A stretch of DNA of 64,000 nt from Sphingomonas jejuensis (GTDB lineage: Bacteria > Pseudomonadota > Alphaproteobacteria > Sphingomonadales > Sphingomonadaceae), in NCBI RefSeq assembly GCF_011927695.1, contig NZ_JAATJE010000001.1, positions 682,001 to 746,000 of the forward strand. The letters are read 5' to 3'. The first letter of the stretch is position 1. Every line of letters starts with the position of its first letter. Below the pieces are notes generated by a model that was given only the letters and a program-made list of their open reading frames with translations, did no database searches and had not been told where the DNA came from. The position numbers were made by a program, and so were the translations under genes. This document shows positions 38,892 to 47,634 of this stretch, piece by piece.

Positions 38892-40042
38892 AGCGCATCG
38901 CCCACGCCGCGGCGGCTGTCGCGATGCTGTGCCAGCCGCCGGCTGTAGCCAGCGGGCAGGTGCCGGTCGGCTACCAGCCGGTCGACAGCGACGAGCGCGG
39001 CTTGTGGATGGTGATGGCGGAAGAAGAACGCCGGGTCCGTGACAGCAACTTCGTCATCCAGGATCCGGCGCTCAATGCATATGTCCGGCAGGTGCTCTGC
39101 CGGACCGTCGGGCCGCGCTGCGCCGAAGTTCGGATCTATCTGATGCGGACGCCGTACTTCAATGCGTCCATGGCGCCGAATGGGATGATGCAGGTCTGGT
39201 CCGGCCTGTTCCTGCGCACGCGGAACGAAGCGCAGCTCGCCGCCGTGCTGGCCCATGAATATACCCATTACGAGGAGCAGCATTCGCTGCGCATCTTCCG
39301 CGACGTGCGCGACAAGTCGACCGTGCTGAGCTTCCTTTCGCTGCCGCTCTCCATTCTGGGCGGGATGGCCGCGACGACCGCGGCGCAGTTCGTGACGCTG
39401 GCGACCATCTTCGGCTTCAGTCGGGAGAACGAGCGCGCGGCCGACCGCGGATCGGTCACGCTGCTGACGCGGGCGGGCTATGATCCGGCTGCGGCGGCGG
39501 CGATCTGGGAGGGCATCGAAGCGGAACGGGAAGCAGCGGCCGCAGCGCGCGGACGCTCGGTCCGACCGGAGATCGCGCTGTTCGGCACGCATCCGACATC
39601 GCGGGCGCGCATGGAGGAGCTTCGCGCACAGGCGGCGGCGGCGCCAGCAGGGGCGCGCGAGAGCGGGGAGGGCCCTTACCAGGCCGCGCTCGCCGGCAGT
39701 TGGGCGATGCTGGTCGACGACCAGATCAAGCTCAACGACTATGGTGCAACGGAGCTGCTGCTGACCCGGCTGGCCGCAGACGGGTGGACGGGATCGCTGA
39801 TCTATGCGCGGGCCGAGCTGATGCGGGCACGTGGGACGGCGGACGACCTTCGGCATGCCGAGGCGTGGTACCAGGCCGCCATCGTAAGACCGGACGCGCC
39901 GGCGGAGGCGCGGCGCGGGCTTGGCCTCACTCTGCTCCGTCGCGGCGAGGTGGCGGCAGGGCGGGCGGCGATCGCCAGCTATCTTGAGCACCGCCCGAAT
40001 GCCTCCGACGGCGCCATGCTGCGGGCGATGACGGGCGCATGA
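38888..40042 (+). CDS. Periplasmic M48-family zinc metalloprotease
   Basis: A 384-residue exported protease. The signal peptide (HAAAAVAMLCQPPAVASG) is followed by the peptidase domain with zinc motif HEYTHYEEQH near residue 122 and the third ligand in ENERAADRGS near 182. The conserved NASMAPNGMMQVWSGLF precedes the active site. The last 130 residues have helical repeats that may be TPR-like. This arrangement is close to BepA/YfgC-type enzymes that monitor outer-membrane protein assembly. It lies between two lipoprotein genes, with four-base overlaps on both sides. Confidence 0.85.
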   Translation: MKRIAHAAAAVAMLCQPPAVASGQVPVGYQPVDSDERGLWMVMAEEERRVRDSNFVIQDPALNAYVRQVLCRTVGPRCAEVRIYLMRTPYFNASMAPNGMMQVWSGLFLRTRNEAQLAAVLAHEYTHYEEQHSLRIFRDVRDKSTVLSFLSLPLSILGGMAATTAAQFVTLATIFGFSRENERAADRGSVTLLTRAGYDPAAAAAIWEGIEAEREAAAAARGRSVRPEIALFGTHPTSRARMEELRAQAAAAPAGARESGEGPYQAALAGSWAMLVDDQIKLNDYGATELLLTRLAADGWTGSLIYARAELMRARGTADDLRHAEAWYQAAIVRPDAPAEARRGLGLTLLRRGEVAAGRAAIASYLEHRPNASDGAMLRAMTGA

Positions 40043-40680
40043 TGTGGCGGTGGGTGCTGATCGCGGTTGCGGCCGTGGGGCCGAGCGGCTGTGCGGTGTT
40101 CGGCTATACTCTGGTGCGGCCGGGCGCGGCGGTGGATGTCGCCGGATCGGGCCTGATCGTCTCCCCGGATCGGGCCTGGAACCGGGCGGGCAGCATCAAC
40201 GGCCCCGGCAAGGACGCCGAACGGTGGACGCTGGACGGCCCCGCGCTGAACGAACTGACGCTTTATGCCGGCATTCGGGACGGCAGGCCGCTATTCCGGG
40301 AGGAGGACCGGCGTGACCGGCCGCTGCCGCGCTTTTCGGCGACGATGCTTCCCGTGGACGTCGCCGCGCTGTTCGAGGCGAGCTACCGCGTGGCGAGCGG
40401 AACGTCGCTGTTCACCATCGATGCGATTGCGCCGGACAGCCTGGCCGGGCGGCCGGGGTTCAGGTTCGACTACAGCTATGTGCTGCCGGGCGAGGAGGTC
40501 CGCAGAAAGGGTGCCGCGACCGGGGCGATCGTGGGCGGAAAGCTCTACCTGATCAGTTTCGAGGCGCCGGCGATCCATTATTTCGATCGGGACGTCGGCG
40601 CATACCGGGCGATCGTCGCGGCTGCCCGCCTGAAGGACGATGCCCGGGATGTCGGTGACATCCCGGGCCCATTGACCTAG
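40039..40680 (+). CDS. Lipoprotein of unknown function, last gene of the M48 operon
   Basis: A 213-residue protein with a short hydrophobic N-terminus and lipobox-like GPSGC (Cys near residue 18), so probably lipid-anchored. The mature part is a beta-rich single domain (SGLIVSPDRAWNRAG, FRFDYSYVLPGEEV, GGKLYLISFEAP) like small lipoproteins that assess membrane or protein state. A perfect 12-bp hairpin lies inside its last codons (40642-40668). Its stop shares CTAG with a convergent small gene. Confidence 0.7.
   Translation: MMWRWVLIAVAAVGPSGCAVFGYTLVRPGAAVDVAGSGLIVSPDRAWNRAGSINGPGKDAERWTLDGPALNELTLYAGIRDGRPLFREEDRRDRPLPRFSATMLPVDVAALFEASYRVASGTSLFTIDAIAPDSLAGRPGFRFDYSYVLPGEEVRRKGAATGAIVGGKLYLISFEAPAIHYFDRDVGAYRAIVAAARLKDDARDVGDIPGPLT
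40642..40668 (+). terminator. Hairpin inside the 3' end of a coding sequence
   Basis: GCCCGGGATGTC (40642-40653), loop GGT, then GACATCCCGGGC (40657-40668). The 12-bp stem is perfect and ends 12 bases before the end of the CDS, overlapping codons for DARDVGDIPG. It probably acts as the terminator of the lipoprotein-M48-lipoprotein operon, since no other one follows. Confidence 0.6.
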
Positions 40681-40928
40681 CGGCTTGTGCCGGCGAGGCC
40701 GCCGGTCTCCGCCTCCATGCCGTCGGTGCCGCCGGTGGCGACCGCCTCTGCCGGGGCGCGCTCCCCCACCGATGTGGACGGGGCGTGGAAGCCCGGCGGA
40801 TTACTGTCCGGCGTTGGATCCGGCACGTCGATGTCGCCCGGCGTGGGGCCGACCTCGTCCGGACGCGGGGTGGTGTCGGGCAGGCTGTCAGGCGTGGTGG
40901 TATCCGGCTGTGGGGGAACGGTCGCCAT
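40677..40928 (-). CDS. Small Pro/Thr/Asp-rich protein (83 aa), unknown
   Basis: A short gene starting at 40928 with a good ribosome site (AAGGAGATCGAGG before ATG). The product has no hydrophobic segment. It is rich in Pro, Thr, Asp and Gly (for example PDTTTPDSLPDTTPRPDEVG) and is surely disordered. Its stop overlaps the stop of the convergent lipoprotein gene by four bases. I can assign no function. It resembles the 57-residue gene at 37906-38079 in style but not in sequence. Confidence 0.55.
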   Translation of the reverse strand: MATVPPQPDTTTPDSLPDTTPRPDEVGPTPGDIDVPDPTPDSNPPGFHAPSTSVGERAPAEAVATGGTDGMEAETGGLAGTSR

Positions 40929-41045
40929 CCTCGATCTCCTTGATGAAACGCGGCTTTGAGAGGAACGCGGGGCGGGCGTCCGCGATCCGCCTTGCCCTTG
41001 CCCGGGGGCTGCGGTAGGACCCCCGCCGACCGGCGGCTCAGCCAG

Positions 41046-41130
41046 GCGGGCGTGGCGGAACTGGTAGACGCAGCAGGTTTAGGTCCTGCCATCGCAAGAT
41101 GTGGGGGTTCGAGTCCCTTCGCCCGCACCA
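41046..41130 (+). tRNA. tRNA-Leu (anticodon TAG)
   Basis: 85 bases from GCGGGCG to an encoded CCA. The acceptor is GCGGGCG/CGCCCGC and the anticodon stem GCAGG/CCTGC with loop TTTAGGT. The long variable arm is that of a class II tRNA, and the T arm has GGTTCGAGTCC. The anticodon TAG reads CUA and related leucine codons. It lies 58 bases before the trigger factor gene on the same strand. Confidence 0.94.
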
Positions 41131-41188
41131 GCTTCCGCCCGAACGGATGGCGGACACCACCCAGGATCCAGACCAAGAAGGCATCGAA

Positions 41189-42847
41189 ATGCAGGCTGTC
41201 GAGACGTTGAACGAGGGGCTGAAGCGGGCCTACACGCTGACCATCGCGCGCAAGGACATCGACGCGATCGTCGATCGGGAGCTGAAGAAGGCCGCGCCGC
41301 GCATGCGCATGCCCGGTTTCCGCCCCGGCAAGGTTCCCGCCAACCTCGTCCGCAAGATGCATGGCGCCGCGTTCGAGCAGGACGCGCTCAACAATTCCAT
41401 CCAGCAGAGCGTCCAGCAGCTGCTTGCCGACAAGAAGCTGCGTCCCGCGATGCAGCCGTCGGTTGAGCTCGGCGGCGATTTCGGCCCCGGCCAGGATGCC
41501 GAGGTGAAGGTCGAGCTGGAAGTGCTGCCCGACGTTCCCGCACCCTCGATTGACGGGCTGAAGCTGGAACGGCTGATCGTGCCGGTGACGGACGAGGCCG
41601 TCGACGAGCAGGTCGAGCGGCTGGCCAATCAGAACAAGCGCTTCGCGCCGGCCGACGAGGGCCATGCGGCGGTCGATGGCGACCAGCTGGTGATCGATTT
41701 CCTCGGCAAGGTCGACGGAACGCCGTTCGAGGGCGGCAAGGGCGAGGGCATGGCGATCGTGCTCGGCTCCGGCCAGCTGATCCCCGGTTTCGAGAGCGCG
41801 CTGGTGGGTGCGACCGCCGGTGAAGAGCGCGTCATCGACGTGACCTTCCCGGAGGATTACGGCGCCAAGGAGCTGGCGGGCAAGCCGGCGACCTTCGACA
41901 TCACCGTGCACGAGGTGAAGGTCGCGGCCGAAGGCGCGGCGGACGACGAGTTCGCCAAGTCGCTCGGCCTGACCGGGCTCGACCAGCTCAAGGAGCTGCT
42001 CAAGGGCCAGATCGAGCAGGAGCACAACAACCTCACGCGCACGCACATGAAGCGCAAGCTGCTCGACCAGCTGGCCGACAGCCACAGCTTCGACGTGCCG
42101 CCGTCGATGGTGGATGCCGAGTTCACTCAGATCTGGGCGCAGCTGGAGCATGAAGCGAGCCACGAGGCCGATCCCGATGCCGCGCGCGCGGACATGGAAA
42201 AGGAACGCGACGATTATCGCGCCATCGCCGAGCGGCGGGTGCGGCTGGGCCTGCTCCTGTCCGAGATCGGCCAGGCCAACGGCATCGCGGTGAGCGACCA
42301 GGAAATGAACCGCCTGATCGCAGAAGCGTCGCAGCGTTACGCACCGGAGGACCGGCAGCGGTTCGCCCAGTATATCCAGCAGGAGCCGATGGCCGCCGCC
42401 CAGCTGCGCGCGCCGCTGTACGAGGACAAGGTCGTCGACTTCCTGTTCGGCAAGGCGGAGATCAGCGAGCGTGAGGTGACCCGCGCCGACATCGAAGCGG
42501 CGATCGAGGCCGATCTGGGCGAGGAAGGCCATGTCCACGGCCCCGGTTGCGGCCATGACCATGACCATGACCATGCGCACGACGAGGCCCCGGAGGCCGC
42601 GCCTGCGAAGAAGAAGGCCACCAAGAAGGCCGCTGCCGAGCCCGAGGCTGTGACCGAGAGCGAGGCTGCCGACGCGACGCCGTCCGGGGAGCCCGCGCCG
42701 GCCAAGCCGAAGAAGAAGGCGGCGACCCGCAAGGCCGCAGAGCCAGAGCAGGCCGAGGCGGCTGCAGACGCTGCACCCGAGGCCGAAGCCGCCGAGAAGC
42801 CGAAGCGCAAGCCGGCGGCGAAGAAGGCGAAGCCCACCGAGGCGTAA
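41189..42847 (+). CDS. tig: Trigger factor with long charged C-terminal extension
   Basis: A 552-residue ribosome-associated chaperone. The N-terminal ribosome-binding domain has PRMRMPGFRPGKVPANLVRK, the signature loop. A PPIase domain (about 155-245, LVIDFLGKVDGTPFEGG to LIPGFE) and the helical chaperone arms follow to about 445. Normal length is 430-450; here 105 more residues follow. First comes a His-rich stretch (seven His and one Cys between residues 447 and 465), then alternating Lys/Ala and Glu/Ala blocks. An ATG at 41147 is a possible earlier start, but 41189 fits the conserved N-terminus. It lies upstream of a terminator at 42867-42897. Confidence 0.95.
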   Translation: MQAVETLNEGLKRAYTLTIARKDIDAIVDRELKKAAPRMRMPGFRPGKVPANLVRKMHGAAFEQDALNNSIQQSVQQLLADKKLRPAMQPSVELGGDFGPGQDAEVKVELEVLPDVPAPSIDGLKLERLIVPVTDEAVDEQVERLANQNKRFAPADEGHAAVDGDQLVIDFLGKVDGTPFEGGKGEGMAIVLGSGQLIPGFESALVGATAGEERVIDVTFPEDYGAKELAGKPATFDITVHEVKVAAEGAADDEFAKSLGLTGLDQLKELLKGQIEQEHNNLTRTHMKRKLLDQLADSHSFDVPPSMVDAEFTQIWAQLEHEASHEADPDAARADMEKERDDYRAIAERRVRLGLLLSEIGQANGIAVSDQEMNRLIAEASQRYAPEDRQRFAQYIQQEPMAAAQLRAPLYEDKVVDFLFGKAEISEREVTRADIEAAIEADLGEEGHVHGPGCGHDHDHDHAHDEAPEAAPAKKKATKKAAAEPEAVTESEAADATPSGEPAPAKPKKKAATRKAAEPEQAEAAADAAPEAEAAEKPKRKPAAKKAKPTEA

Positions 42848-42866
42848 GGCTTCTTTCGTTCAGCAG

Positions 42867-42897
42867 GGGGAAGTGAACGGCATGCGTTCGCTTCCCC
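42867..42897 (+). terminator. Terminator after trigger factor gene
   Basis: GGGGAAGTGAACG (42867-42879), loop GCATG, CGTTCGCTTCCCC (42885-42897): 13 bp with one G-T pair, followed by a T-rich stretch. Confidence 0.8.
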
Positions 42898-42949
42898 GAA
42901 TGCCTTGATTGCTTCTATTTCGCTCGCGACCGGCTCGCCGCGACGCGCT

Positions 42950-44437
42950 TCAAGCTGCGGGCTCGGAAATCCGTTGATCGAGATTGGTGGCGCGCCATGC
43001 GAGCAGCGCCACCAGAGGGATGAGCCAGATAAGACGAGCCTGGTAGCGCCCATGCGGCGTCGATAGAGCGCCGCAGATCGCGGCGTTTGCGGCGACGCCC
43101 AGCACGACCGTCACGATCATGACGCGCAAGTTTGCTGGAAGTGCCCGGCGCTTGGCCGACCCAAGCAGAAGCGCGATGAGGACGATCGATCCGACGAGTG
43201 TCGTCAGCACGGACAAGCCTGTCACAATCTGCGTCGGCATGCCGTTCGTAGAGGCGCGCGTTCCGTTCAGGGCGTCAGCGTAGGGCTGCGGAACTGCCTT
43301 TGAAGGCGGGCTCCGGCCGGCAGCCCCGTAGTTGAAATCGTCAAGTTCGATCGATGTCACCTGGCGGCCCATCGCGGCAAGTGTGCTGGATGCAACAGCC
43401 AGAGGCCGATCGCTTACGGTCCGCCAGACCAGAGAGGATTGCTCAGTGCTCACCGCGCGACGTTCGTCGGGCGGCAGGGCCATGAAGATGCCCTTCGCGG
43501 GATCCCGGCTCCACAACATGACATCGCTGTTGTCGTTCAGCCGATTGAGATGCCGGCAGAGCGTATAGCCAGCTACCGGGCAATCTTCTTCAAGAACCTG
43601 TCTCGCTGGACCATCCGCGATCAGCCGCGCTGCGACGAACGGCGGCCGGACCGGGGGCGCGCCAGTGAGTCTCGTCACGCCGGCCGAGAAGAGGATTTCG
43701 CCGGCCATACCGACCACGATGGCGAGCGACACGACGGTCAAACCGGTTCGAGAAACGCTGCCGCGCTGAAGAAAAATGCGGGCAAACAGGACAAGGAGCG
43801 CGACCGTGACAATCAGCAAGAGTGTCGCGCTGTGGAAGAGAACTCCTGCGGTCAGGCAGGCGAGCCAGAAAGAGCGCTCAAACCGAGTGGACGTTGTCCA
43901 GTAGCCGACGAGCATCGCTGCAGCGAGGAGCGCAAGGGCGGCAAAGATGTCCGGCATCATGAAGACAGCGAAGAAAGCGACAGGTGTTGCGGCCGCCAGG
44001 AGGACGATCAGGACCGTTGCGTCACGCAGGCTGGGAGAAATCCCGGCCGCGAGCATGACACGCCTGCCAGCAAGACCGACAGCGAGAACCGTCACCGCGC
44101 TTTGGAGTAGCGCAGTCGTCCACAGGGCTTCGATCGCCCAACCCAAATAAAGGAACGCGCCGTAAAAGACGGACCGACCAGCGAGAACCACTTCCTGGCT
44201 CTCGGCGGCGGCGAACGGGACGCCGGCGCCGCCAGCCGTTGCGGCTCCCGGCGCGCCGGCGATCCCCGTCCAGTCGCTGGTCACGCCGAACAGCCGGTAC
44301 ATGCCGGCATCCGCACCGCGGATGTAGGCGGTCGTGTCCGCAAAGATGAACGGAGCCCCGTTGAGGAGGGCGGGCCAGAGGAGCAGGGCAACCGCGGCGG
44401 CGAACATCAATCCCAGAGCCAGACGCGATACCGCCAC
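42950..44437 (-). CDS. Multi-pass membrane protein, possibly a GT-C type glycosyltransferase
   Basis: A 495-residue integral membrane protein with about eleven helices. After the first helix there is a long periplasmic loop (about residues 30-95) with FADTTAYIRGADAGMY; another large loop follows near 255-380. A loop bearing an acidic pair after the first helix, followed by many helices, is typical of GT-C glycosyltransferases that use polyprenyl-linked sugars, but I cannot assign a family. Base composition is clearly lower in G+C than its neighbours (57-60 per cent in the lines sampled). It is divergent from a GT2 gene, with 87 bases between the starts. Confidence 0.6.
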   Translation of the reverse strand: MAVSRLALGLMFAAAVALLLWPALLNGAPFIFADTTAYIRGADAGMYRLFGVTSDWTGIAGAPGAATAGGAGVPFAAAESQEVVLAGRSVFYGAFLYLGWAIEALWTTALLQSAVTVLAVGLAGRRVMLAAGISPSLRDATVLIVLLAAATPVAFFAVFMMPDIFAALALLAAAMLVGYWTTSTRFERSFWLACLTAGVLFHSATLLLIVTVALLVLFARIFLQRGSVSRTGLTVVSLAIVVGMAGEILFSAGVTRLTGAPPVRPPFVAARLIADGPARQVLEEDCPVAGYTLCRHLNRLNDNSDVMLWSRDPAKGIFMALPPDERRAVSTEQSSLVWRTVSDRPLAVASSTLAAMGRQVTSIELDDFNYGAAGRSPPSKAVPQPYADALNGTRASTNGMPTQIVTGLSVLTTLVGSIVLIALLLGSAKRRALPANLRVMIVTVVLGVAANAAICGALSTPHGRYQARLIWLIPLVALLAWRATNLDQRISEPAA

Positions 44438-44524
44438 CTAAACGCCCCGATGCTTAACGTATTGCGCTGCACAAGCAGTGATCGATAAGGCGAGGGTCGT
44501 CAATTACGGTCAGGTCTTCGAACA

Positions 44525-45577
44525 ATGACGCCATCGTCGCTCGGCACTTCGGCCTTGCCTGACCGATCGCCCGAACCGAGCCTGCGCGTCGCCGTGCTCC
44601 TGCCTTGTTATAATGAGGAAGCGGCGATCGGGCGGACGGTGGCGGCGTTCCGGGCGGCGCTGCCGGGCGCCACTGTTTACGTCTATGACAACAACAGCCG
44701 AGACCGGACCGTGGCCGTGGCGGAGGCTGCGGGCGCGGTGGTGAGGCGGGAGCGCATGCAGGGCAAGGGCCATGTGGTGCGGCGCATGTTCGCCGATATC
44801 GATGCCGACGTCTATGTCATGGCGGACGGGGACGAGACCTATGAGGCGGCGGCCGCGCCGCGCATGGTCGCCACGCTGGTCGACGAGCAGCTCGACATGG
44901 TGGTCGGTGCGCGCCGCGACGAGGTGGAGGCGGCCTACCGCCGGGGGCATCGGTTCGGGAATGCGATGCTGACCGGGCTGCTCGCCTGGCTGTTCGGGCG
45001 CAGCTTCTCCGACATACTGTCGGGCTACCGCGTGTTCTCTCGCCGGTTCGTGAAGAGCTTTCCCGTCCTTTCGGGCGGGTTCGAGATCGAGACTGAAATC
45101 AGCGTCCACGCGCTGGAGCTGAAGATGCCGGTTGCCGAGCAGGTCACCGCCTATGGCGCACGTCCTGAGGGATCGGCGTCGAAGCTGTCCACCTATCGAG
45201 ACGGATTCCGGATCCTGGGGCTGATCCTGACGCTGTTCCGGATCGAGCGGCCTGTGCTGTTCTTCGGTGCGATCGCCGGGGCGCTGCTTCTGCTTGCTGT
45301 CGGGCTCAGCATTCCGCTGATCATCACTTATCTGGACACGGGGCTGGTGCCGCGCGTGCCGACGGCGATCCTGGCCACGGGACTGTCGATCGTGGCGGTG
45401 CTGAGCTTCTTTGCCGGGTTGATCCTGGACACGGTGGTCCGCGGCAGGCGCGAGGTGCGGCGGCTCGCCTACCTCTCGCACCCGGCACCCGCACGCACGC
45501 ACGGCGCATCAGCCTTGAAGTCGGCGGCTGCAGGGGCGATGTTGCCGGCCTCAACCGAAGGATCCTTCCCCCTATGA
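44525..45577 (+). CDS. Family 2 glycosyltransferase, polyprenyl-phosphate type
   Basis: A 350-residue protein. The GT2 domain has [28 protein letters not shown], the metal motif in MADGDETYE and [14 protein letters not shown]. Two C-terminal helices (about 245-270 and 282-308) follow. It is likely a dolichol/undecaprenyl-phosphate hexose transferase like the one at 33895-34857, but only distantly related. Its stop overlaps the clpP start by four bases, so any promoter for clpP lies inside it or upstream. The adjacent divergent membrane protein may be its partner. Confidence 0.8.
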   Translation: MTPSSLGTSALPDRSPEPSLRVAVLLPCYNEEAAIGRTVAAFRAALPGATVYVYDNNSRDRTVAVAEAAGAVVRRERMQGKGHVVRRMFADIDADVYVMADGDETYEAAAAPRMVATLVDEQLDMVVGARRDEVEAAYRRGHRFGNAMLTGLLAWLFGRSFSDILSGYRVFSRRFVKSFPVLSGGFEIETEISVHALELKMPVAEQVTAYGARPEGSASKLSTYRDGFRILGLILTLFRIERPVLFFGAIAGALLLLAVGLSIPLIITYLDTGLVPRVPTAILATGLSIVAVLSFFAGLILDTVVRGRREVRRLAYLSHPAPARTHGASALKSAAAGAMLPASTEGSFPL

Positions 45578-46215
45578 GCCTCGACCACGCCGACATCCTT
45601 GGCGGCCTTGTTCCCATCGTCATCGAGCAATCGAACCGCGGGGAACGCTCGTTCGACATCTATTCGCGCCTGCTGCGCGAGCGCATCGTGTTCATCACGG
45701 GCGGTGTCGAGGATCACATGGCATCGCTCGTCACGGCCCAGCTGCTCTTCCTCGAGTCCGAGAACCCGAAGAAGGACATCTATATGTACATCAACTCGCC
45801 GGGTGGCGTGGTGACGGCGGGCATGGCGATCCACGACACCATGCAGTACATCCGCCCGCGCGTCGGCACCGTGTGCATCGGGCAGGCGGCATCGATGGGC
45901 AGCTTTTTGCTCGCGGCGGGCGAGCCGGGTATGCGGGTGGCGCTGACCAACGCGCGGATCATGATCCATCAGCCGTCGGGCGGCGCGCAGGGCATGGCAT
46001 CGGACATCGAGATCCAGGCCAAGGAAATCCTGCGCATCCGGCAGCGGATGAACGAGCTTTATTCGAAGTACACGGGACAGCCGATCGACGAGATCGAGCG
46101 CCGCATGGACCGCGACACCTTCCTGTCGGCGGACGAGTCAAAGGCGTTCGGCTTGGTCGACGAGGTGTTCGACAAGCGCCCGACACCTGCGGACGAGGCA
46201 GCCCAGGCGGCCTGA
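45574..46215 (+). CDS. clpP: ATP-dependent Clp protease proteolytic subunit
   Basis: A 213-residue serine protease that forms the degradation chamber. The triad residues are Ser107 (GQAASMGSF), His132 (MIHQPSGG) and Asp181 (MDRDTFLS). The N-terminal processing region is short and ordinary. Its ATG overlaps the upstream glycosyltransferase stop. It is followed by a hairpin at 46225-46247 and, 147 bases on, by clpX. Confidence 0.97.
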   Translation: MSLDHADILGGLVPIVIEQSNRGERSFDIYSRLLRERIVFITGGVEDHMASLVTAQLLFLESENPKKDIYMYINSPGGVVTAGMAIHDTMQYIRPRVGTVCIGQAASMGSFLLAAGEPGMRVALTNARIMIHQPSGGAQGMASDIEIQAKEILRIRQRMNELYSKYTGQPIDEIERRMDRDTFLSADESKAFGLVDEVFDKRPTPADEAAQAA

Positions 46216-46224
46216 ACCGTGCCG

Positions 46225-46247
46225 GCGGCGGCCCGGTGGGCCGCCGC
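46225..46247 (+). terminator. Hairpin between clpP and clpX
   Basis: GCGGCGGCCC (46225-46234), loop GGT, GGGCCGCCGC (46238-46247), a perfect 10-bp stem with no T run after it. It probably attenuates read-through from clpP into clpX or protects the clpP mRNA 3' end. Confidence 0.55.
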
Positions 46248-46330
46248 ACCGATACTTCAAATGAGCGCCACACACTCTATTTAGGTAATTGTCCCATAGG
46301 AGGTCGGGTGTAGACTGACCGGTGGGCTTC

Positions 46331-46347
46331 ACGCCCTTTGCGGGCGT
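46331..46347 (+). promoter_or_regulatory. Small hairpin just upstream of the clpX ribosome site
   Basis: ACGCCC (46331-46336), loop TTTGC, GGGCGT (46342-46347), ending a few bases before the Shine-Dalgarno AGAGGTGA and 16 bases before the clpX ATG. It may affect translation of clpX. Confidence 0.3.
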
Positions 46348-46362
46348 CCGAGAGGTGATTGA

Positions 46363-47634
46363 ATGACGAAGCTGAGCGGTGGCGACTCCAAGAGCACGCT
46401 CTATTGCTCCTTCTGCGGCAAGTCGCAGCACGAGGTCAGGAAGCTGATCGCAGGCCCCACGGTGTTCATCTGCGACGAGTGCGTGGAGCTGTGCAACGAC
46501 ATCATCCGCGAGGAGACCAAGTCGGCACTGGTGAGCAAGAAGGACGGCGGCGTGCCCACGCCGCTGGAGATCTGCGACGTGCTCGACCAGTATGTAATCG
46601 GGCAGAGCCAAGCCAAGCGCGTTCTGTCCGTCGCGGTGCACAACCATTACAAGCGGCTGGCGCACGGTCAGAAGGGCGCTGACGTCGAACTGGCCAAGTC
46701 CAACATCCTGCTGGTCGGGCCGACCGGCTGCGGCAAGACCCTGCTTGCGCAGACGCTGGCGCGCATTCTGGACGTGCCGTTCACGATGGCCGACGCGACG
46801 ACGCTGACCGAAGCCGGCTATGTCGGCGAGGATGTCGAGAACATCATCCTGAAGCTGCTCCAGGCGTCCGACTATAATGTTGAGCGGGCGCAGCGCGGGA
46901 TCGTCTATATCGACGAGATCGACAAGATCAGCCGCAAGGCCGAGAACCCGTCGATCACGCGCGACGTGTCGGGCGAAGGCGTGCAGCAGGCCCTGCTGAA
47001 GCTGATGGAAGGCACCACCGCCTCCGTGCCGCCGCAGGGTGGCCGCAAGCATCCGCAACAGGAGTTCCTGCAGGTCGACACGACCAACATCCTGTTCATC
47101 TGCGGCGGTGCGTTCTCCGGCCTTGAGAAGATCATCGCGGACCGCCTGCAGGGCAAGTCGATCGGTTTCGGCGCCTATGTCGCCGCGCCCGAGGAGCGGC
47201 GCACGGGCGAAGTGCTTCGCCAGTGCGAGCCCGAGGACCTGTTAAAGTTCGGCCTGATCCCGGAGTTTGTCGGCCGTCTGCCGGTGATCGCGACGCTTGA
47301 GGATCTGGACGAGACGGCGCTGGTGAAGATCTTGGGCGAACCGAAGAACGCCCTCGTCAAGCAGTACCAGAAGCTGTTCGACATGGAGGACGTGAAGCTG
47401 GGCTTCACCGACGAGGCGCTTGTCGCGGTCGCGCGCAAGGGCATCGAGCGCAAGACGGGCGCGCGTGGCCTTCGGTCCATCCTCGAGGGCATATTGCTCG
47501 ACACGATGTTCGACCTGCCCGGAATGGACGGCGTCGACGAGGTGATGATCGACAAGGACGTCGTCGAGGGGCGCAAGGAGCCGGTCAGGGTCTACGCCAA
47601 GAAGGCGAAGGAAACGGCGGGCGACGCCGCGTGA
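46363..47634 (+). CDS. clpX: ATP-dependent Clp protease ATP-binding subunit ClpX
   Basis: A 423-residue unfoldase that feeds substrates to ClpP. The N-terminal zinc finger has four Cys (LYCSFCGKS and [10 protein letters not shown], about residues 16-45) for adaptor and substrate binding. The AAA+ domain has Walker A GPTGCGKT at 119-126, Walker [10 protein letters not shown], the pore loop region GYVGED and the IGF-type loop SIGFGAYV near 270 for docking on ClpP. In alphaproteobacteria ClpXP degrades CtrA, which links this locus to the CckA pathway. The end overlaps the next gene (GTGA). Confidence 0.97.
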   Translation: MTKLSGGDSKSTLYCSFCGKSQHEVRKLIAGPTVFICDECVELCNDIIREETKSALVSKKDGGVPTPLEICDVLDQYVIGQSQAKRVLSVAVHNHYKRLAHGQKGADVELAKSNILLVGPTGCGKTLLAQTLARILDVPFTMADATTLTEAGYVGEDVENIILKLLQASDYNVERAQRGIVYIDEIDKISRKAENPSITRDVSGEGVQQALLKLMEGTTASVPPQGGRKHPQQEFLQVDTTNILFICGGAFSGLEKIIADRLQGKSIGFGAYVAAPEERRTGEVLRQCEPEDLLKFGLIPEFVGRLPVIATLEDLDETALVKILGEPKNALVKQYQKLFDMEDVKLGFTDEALVAVARKGIERKTGARGLRSILEGILLDTMFDLPGMDGVDEVMIDKDVVEGRKEPVRVYAKKAKETAGDAA

